Part shown: one piece after another, positions 6,798 to 9,225 of the stretch
How positions within the stretch are numbered: the first letter of the stretch is position 1
Layout of the letters: each line of letters begins with the position of its first letter
NCBI GenBank assembly: GCA_029977305.1
Contig: JAPOLF010000078.1
Location: 1 to 9,225 of the forward strand
Origin: a bacterium
GTDB lineage: Bacteria; Chloroflexota; Chloroflexia; Thermomicrobiales; UBA6265
Direction of reading: 5' to 3'
Length of the DNA: 9,225 nucleotides
The notes under the pieces: model-generated
The model's database searches: none
Told to the model about the DNA's origin: nothing
The model's input: the letters and a program-made list of their open reading frames with translations, nothing else
Translations under genes and position numbers: made by a program

Positions 6798-8372
6798 TCA
6801 CTTGCGCTGGCGAGAGAAGACGGGATTCGCGATAGAGGACCCGTTGGTGCCGGTGATCCGCAGGCCGTTGCGCACGTCGTTCGACTTCCGCGACAGCTTG
6901 ACGGTCATCCGGGCAGAGCCATGTTCGTCTGCGACGACGCTGCCGAGTGGGCGTCCGTTGACTGAGGCGGTCAGGGATTCGCCCGCCGACGCACCGGTGA
7001 TCACGATCGTGATCGGCTTGCCTGCCTTCACCGTGCCGCTGACCGTGGCGGAGGTCGTCACGGTGTAGGCCCGGGTCGCGACGTGGGTGCCGTCGGTGAC
7101 CTCGATCCGGTGCTCCCCGCGGGTGGTGGCCGGCATCCTCACCGAGAACGACTTGGTCCCGTCCGCCCCGGTCACACCGGCCGCGACCGCGGTGTCGTCG
7201 ACTCGCACGGTGACCCCGGTGTTGCCCGGGAATCCGGCGATGCTGATCGTGACGGTCGCTCCGACCTTCGAGACCGGACCGCTCACCTCGATGCTGGTGA
7301 TCGGGGAGACATTGCCGACGCCCGGATCGTGCAGGAACGAGCTGTCGGCGACGTTCCAGTGGGTGTCGAGATAGGAGCCGGCGGCCGGGTTGGTCGAATA
7401 GTAGTCGTCGCTGTTGCAATCGAAGAGATCGAGACGCGCCCACGCACCATCGGTGCACACGTAGTCCATCGCGGGGCGACCACCGCCGGCATCGGAGTAG
7501 CACATGATGTCGTTCTCGTCGGTGCAGTGGTAATTGGCGGTGGCATGGGGTGCCGACCGCTGCACCGCGCCGAGGGTGTGCATCGTCTCGTGGGCGGCGG
7601 CCACCGCACCCCAGCACGGGCGATCAACGCGGGCGTACCCGCCCCCGGAATTGTTGGCATTGGATTGCGCCGCCGTGTCATCGCCCCAGAGCGTCCCGAT
7701 CCCACAGTACCGCCCGGAATCGACAAACATCACGTAGGTCCGGTCGTCGCGATTCCACCCTGCGGCCTGCACGGCACGGATGGACTCGCCGAAGCTCTCC
7801 AGCGACGTCGCCACGACCTCGACATTGCGGACGACCGGTTGGCAGGAAGAGTCGGTCACGAGGCGCAGTTCGCGGTGGCCTCCGGTGAGTTCGGCACTGC
7901 GGTCGAAGATCACGTTCATCTCGGCGATCCAGCCGCGGATGTCGCTCACCGTTGCCGCGTAGTGGTCATTGCCGGGGGCGTGGACGTAGAGCACCTCGAG
8001 GCGGTTGCCGGAGACCCCATCGCCGATGCAGGGCACCACTTGTGACGCATCGCGTGGGGAGAGGTTGGCGCGTTGGCGCATCGCCGGCGGGAGCGCATCC
8101 TCGCCATGGGTGCAGATCACGCTGCCATCGTCCCGGCGACCGATCACCTCGCCATCGCACTGGGCCTTGCGGCGCGTGAGGCTGGCGGAAGCGGCGGGCG
8201 TCGACGCGGCCGGTGATGCGACAGCAGGTCGCTGCCCGATGGTGAAGGCAATCGCCAACGTGGCAACCGCCACGATGGCCAGCAGCACGGCGGCCACAGT
8301 GCGAGCCGAGCGGAGTGGTCGGATGATGGTCTGACGGCGCATCTGGTCCTCGGCTCTCGCGTTGGGGTTCAT
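6798..8372 (-). CDS. Secreted or membrane-anchored metzincin-like zinc metalloprotease with Ig-like C-terminal repeats
   Basis: The protein has 524 residues. A basic N-terminus and a hydrophobic segment (about 25-46) form a signal peptide or anchor, followed by an Ala/Ser/Pro-rich linker. The catalytic region (about 120-350) contains VAAAHETMHTLGAVQ (257-271). HETMH (261-265) plus HxxG is the HExxHxxG signature, and DIMCYSD (288-294) looks like the Met-turn (Met290). Ten Cys residues fall between 72 and 319, as expected for disulfides outside the cell. Residues about 355-440 and 445-515 resemble two Ig-like/bacterial adhesion-type beta domains (SPITSIEVSGPVSKVGATV; ISIAGFPGN). The substrate is unknown. 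The start is uncertain: ATG 8372 has no Shine-Dalgarno sequence, whereas ATG 8342 (residue 11) has GAGGA at 8351-8347 with 4-base spacing. Exact family is not recognised; it is most like hypothetical actinobacterial/Chloroflexota secreted zinc proteases. Confidence 0.82.
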   Translation of the reverse strand: MNPNARAEDQMRRQTIIRPLRSARTVAAVLLAIVAVATLAIAFTIGQRPAVASPAASTPAASASLTRRKAQCDGEVIGRRDDGSVICTHGEDALPPAMRQRANLSPRDASQVVPCIGDGVSGNRLEVLYVHAPGNDHYAATVSDIRGWIAEMNVIFDRSAELTGGHRELRLVTDSSCQPVVRNVEVVATSLESFGESIRAVQAAGWNRDDRTYVMFVDSGRYCGIGTLWGDDTAAQSNANNSGGGYARVDRPCWGAVAAAHETMHTLGAVQRSAPHATANYHCTDENDIMCYSDAGGGRPAMDYVCTDGAWARLDLFDCNSDDYYSTNPAAGSYLDTHWNVADSSFLHDPGVGNVSPITSIEVSGPVSKVGATVTISIAGFPGNTGVTVRVDDTAVAAGVTGADGTKSFSVRMPATTRGEHRIEVTDGTHVATRAYTVTTSATVSGTVKAGKPITIVITGASAGESLTASVNGRPLGSVVADEHGSARMTVKLSRKSNDVRNGLRITGTNGSSIANPVFSRQRK

Positions 8373-8408
8373 CGTAATGCAACGAACGTTTCACCCAACG
8401 CTCACCGA

Positions 8409-8437
8409 AGCCTAATCCGCGCCTCGCACCCTGTCAT
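8409..8437 (-). promoter_or_regulatory. Candidate promoter of the metalloprotease gene
   Basis: On the minus strand ATGACA (8437-8432) and TAGGCT (8414-8409) are 17 bases apart. The -35 matches five of six consensus bases and the -10 only three. A transcript would start near 8402, about 30 bases before ATG 8372. The -35 shares one base with the adjoining palindrome. Confidence 0.35.
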
Positions 8438-8452
8438 CCCGCAATTGCGGGA
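8437..8452. repeat. Perfect 16-bp palindrome, possible operator
   Basis: TCCCGCAATTGCGGGA is fully self-complementary and lies 35 bases past the subtilase stop, directly upstream of the candidate -35 of the metalloprotease gene. A zero-spacer palindrome with an AT core resembles a dimeric repressor or activator site. It could instead form a weak hairpin at the 3' end of the subtilase mRNA, but no U-tract follows on the minus strand. Confidence 0.5.
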
Positions 8453-8487
8453 GGTCAGGTGAAAAACTGGTGAAGAGGGAGAGCAAC

Positions 8488-9225
8488 TCAGGGCAGGATG
8501 TACAGGACCCGTTCGGGGAACTCATCTGGATCGCCGATGAACCCCTCCGGGCTTGCCTGATCGCGCGATCCGCTCCCGGACTGCAGCCATGCGTCGATCT
8601 CGGGGGAGGTGGCGTCGGGATGGTCGCTGCGGTAGCGAGCGATGGCACCCGTCACGTGGGGACTCGCCATGCTGGTCCCCGTGAGGGTGGCCATGCCATC
8701 GTGTTTCCAAAGCGAGAGGATGCACACGCCGGGTGCGGCGATGTCGACCGGCTCGCCGTAATTGCTGATGTCCGCGAACCGGTCATCCTGATTGCCGTCG
8801 CACCACGACCCGCTGGCGGGTTGAATCAGGCCGTTGGTGTCGGCGAACGCGGAGACCACGGTGGCCTCGGGGAACGCGGCGGGGATGTACCCGGAGGCAT
8901 CGGCGTGGTTGTTCGATGCTGCCACCACGACGGGGATGTTGTAGTCCTCGACGAGCTTGCAGATCGCCTTGCGCAGTGCGGAATCCCGACAGGTGTCCCC
9001 CGCACGGCCGGAGCCGCCGAGGCTCATGTTGACGACATCGATGGTGTCCGCATGACGCGCCACCCAATCGAGGCCGCACACCACGTCGGACCACTTGCCG
9101 GTGCCATAGCCTTCGAGGACGCGCACCGCCCAGATGCTGGCGTTCGGTGCGATGCCGATGGTGTCGAGGTCGTTGTCCTTCGCGCCGACGATGCCAGCCA
9201 CATGGGTGCTATGCCCGTTGGTGTC
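8488..9225 (-). CDS. Subtilisin-family (S8) serine protease, C-terminal 245 residues
   Basis: The gene is cut at the right edge: the frame is open through base 9225, so the N-terminus, including the catalytic Asp and any signal peptide and propeptide, is missing. The visible part begins DTNGHSTHVAGIVGAKDND, where the His at 9213-9211 is the expected catalytic His of the subtilase HGTHVAG block. The oxyanion Asn sits in VVVAASNNHADAS, and the nucleophile block is GTSMASPHVTGA with Ser at 8673-8671. NMSLGGSG and DIAAPGVCILS are further subtilase signatures. Five Cys residues in the fragment suggest a secreted, disulfide-bonded enzyme. The chain ends shortly after the catalytic domain with no added C-terminal domain. 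It probably degrades extracellular protein. It lies upstream of, and on the same strand as, the metalloprotease gene with a 115-base gap. Confidence 0.93.
   Translation of the reverse strand, partial: DTNGHSTHVAGIVGAKDNDLDTIGIAPNASIWAVRVLEGYGTGKWSDVVCGLDWVARHADTIDVVNMSLGGSGRAGDTCRDSALRKAICKLVEDYNIPVVVAASNNHADASGYIPAAFPEATVVSAFADTNGLIQPASGSWCDGNQDDRFADISNYGEPVDIAAPGVCILSLWKHDGMATLTGTSMASPHVTGAIARYRSDHPDATSPEIDAWLQSGSGSRDQASPEGFIGDPDEFPERVLYILP

Noticed and set aside
7083..8045. A 320-codon plus-strand open frame
   Set aside because: It is antisense to the metalloprotease, whose HETMH and Met-turn motifs identify the real frame. The antisense product has no family resemblance.
8437..8452. The palindrome as an intrinsic terminator of the subtilase gene
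   Set aside because: A zero-loop 16-bp palindrome forms a short hairpin and no U-tract follows on the minus strand. A regulatory site is at least as likely.
1..9225. tRNA, rRNA, CRISPR array, transposase, toxin-antitoxin or phage genes
   Set aside because: I found no cloverleaf-like sequence, regularly spaced repeats or recognisable proteins of these classes on reading both strands. A covariance-model scan was not possible here.

Overview
The window is high-GC (roughly two-thirds G+C by eye), densely coding chromosomal DNA with eight protein genes, two of them cut by the window edges. I see no RNA genes, CRISPR array, insertion sequence or integrase. The mix of families suggests a Gram-positive-type or monoderm lineage: a multidomain VanW / peptidoglycan-binding membrane protein, a DUF2342 (Zincin_2) protein, a DinB-like protein, an actinobacterial-style CysA rhodanese and secreted Cys-containing proteases. 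I favour a Chloroflexota (Thermomicrobia-like) bacterium over an actinomycete. This is an inference from gene content, not a demonstrated placement.

Left part, plus strand (1-2583): the C-terminal end of an M20-family amidohydrolase, then after 24 bases a non-canonical class I glutamine-amidotransferase-fold protein, then a DinB-superfamily protein overlapping it by 8 bases. These three look like one operon of small-molecule or thiol-related metabolism. After a 93-base gap comes a two-domain thiosulfate sulfurtransferase with its own clear ribosome binding site.

Middle part, minus strand (2580-6113): a two-gene envelope operon read right to left. A 762-residue membrane-anchored VanW protein comes first. 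After 21 bases it is followed by a DUF2342/Zincin_2 protein with an intact HExxH motif. The second gene converges on the sulfurtransferase so tightly that their stop codons overlap. A 219-base divergent intergenic region holds promoter-like elements for the VanW gene (minus) and for ridA (plus).

Right part (6333-9225): ridA, encoding an enamine/imine deaminase, ends just before a perfect 14-bp hairpin that probably terminates transcription from both sides. Facing it on the minus strand are a membrane-anchored or secreted metzincin-like metalloprotease with Ig-like C-terminal repeats and, further upstream, the C-terminal 245 residues of a subtilisin-family serine protease. A perfect 16-bp palindrome next to a promoter-like sequence lies between these two protease genes.

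Overall this reads as a housekeeping and cell-envelope/secreted-protease region. I did not find convincing evidence of a new defence, mobile or biosynthetic system. The points most worth following up are the VanW-Zincin_2 operon, the unusual metal site of the HETMH protease, and the palindrome between the two protease genes.
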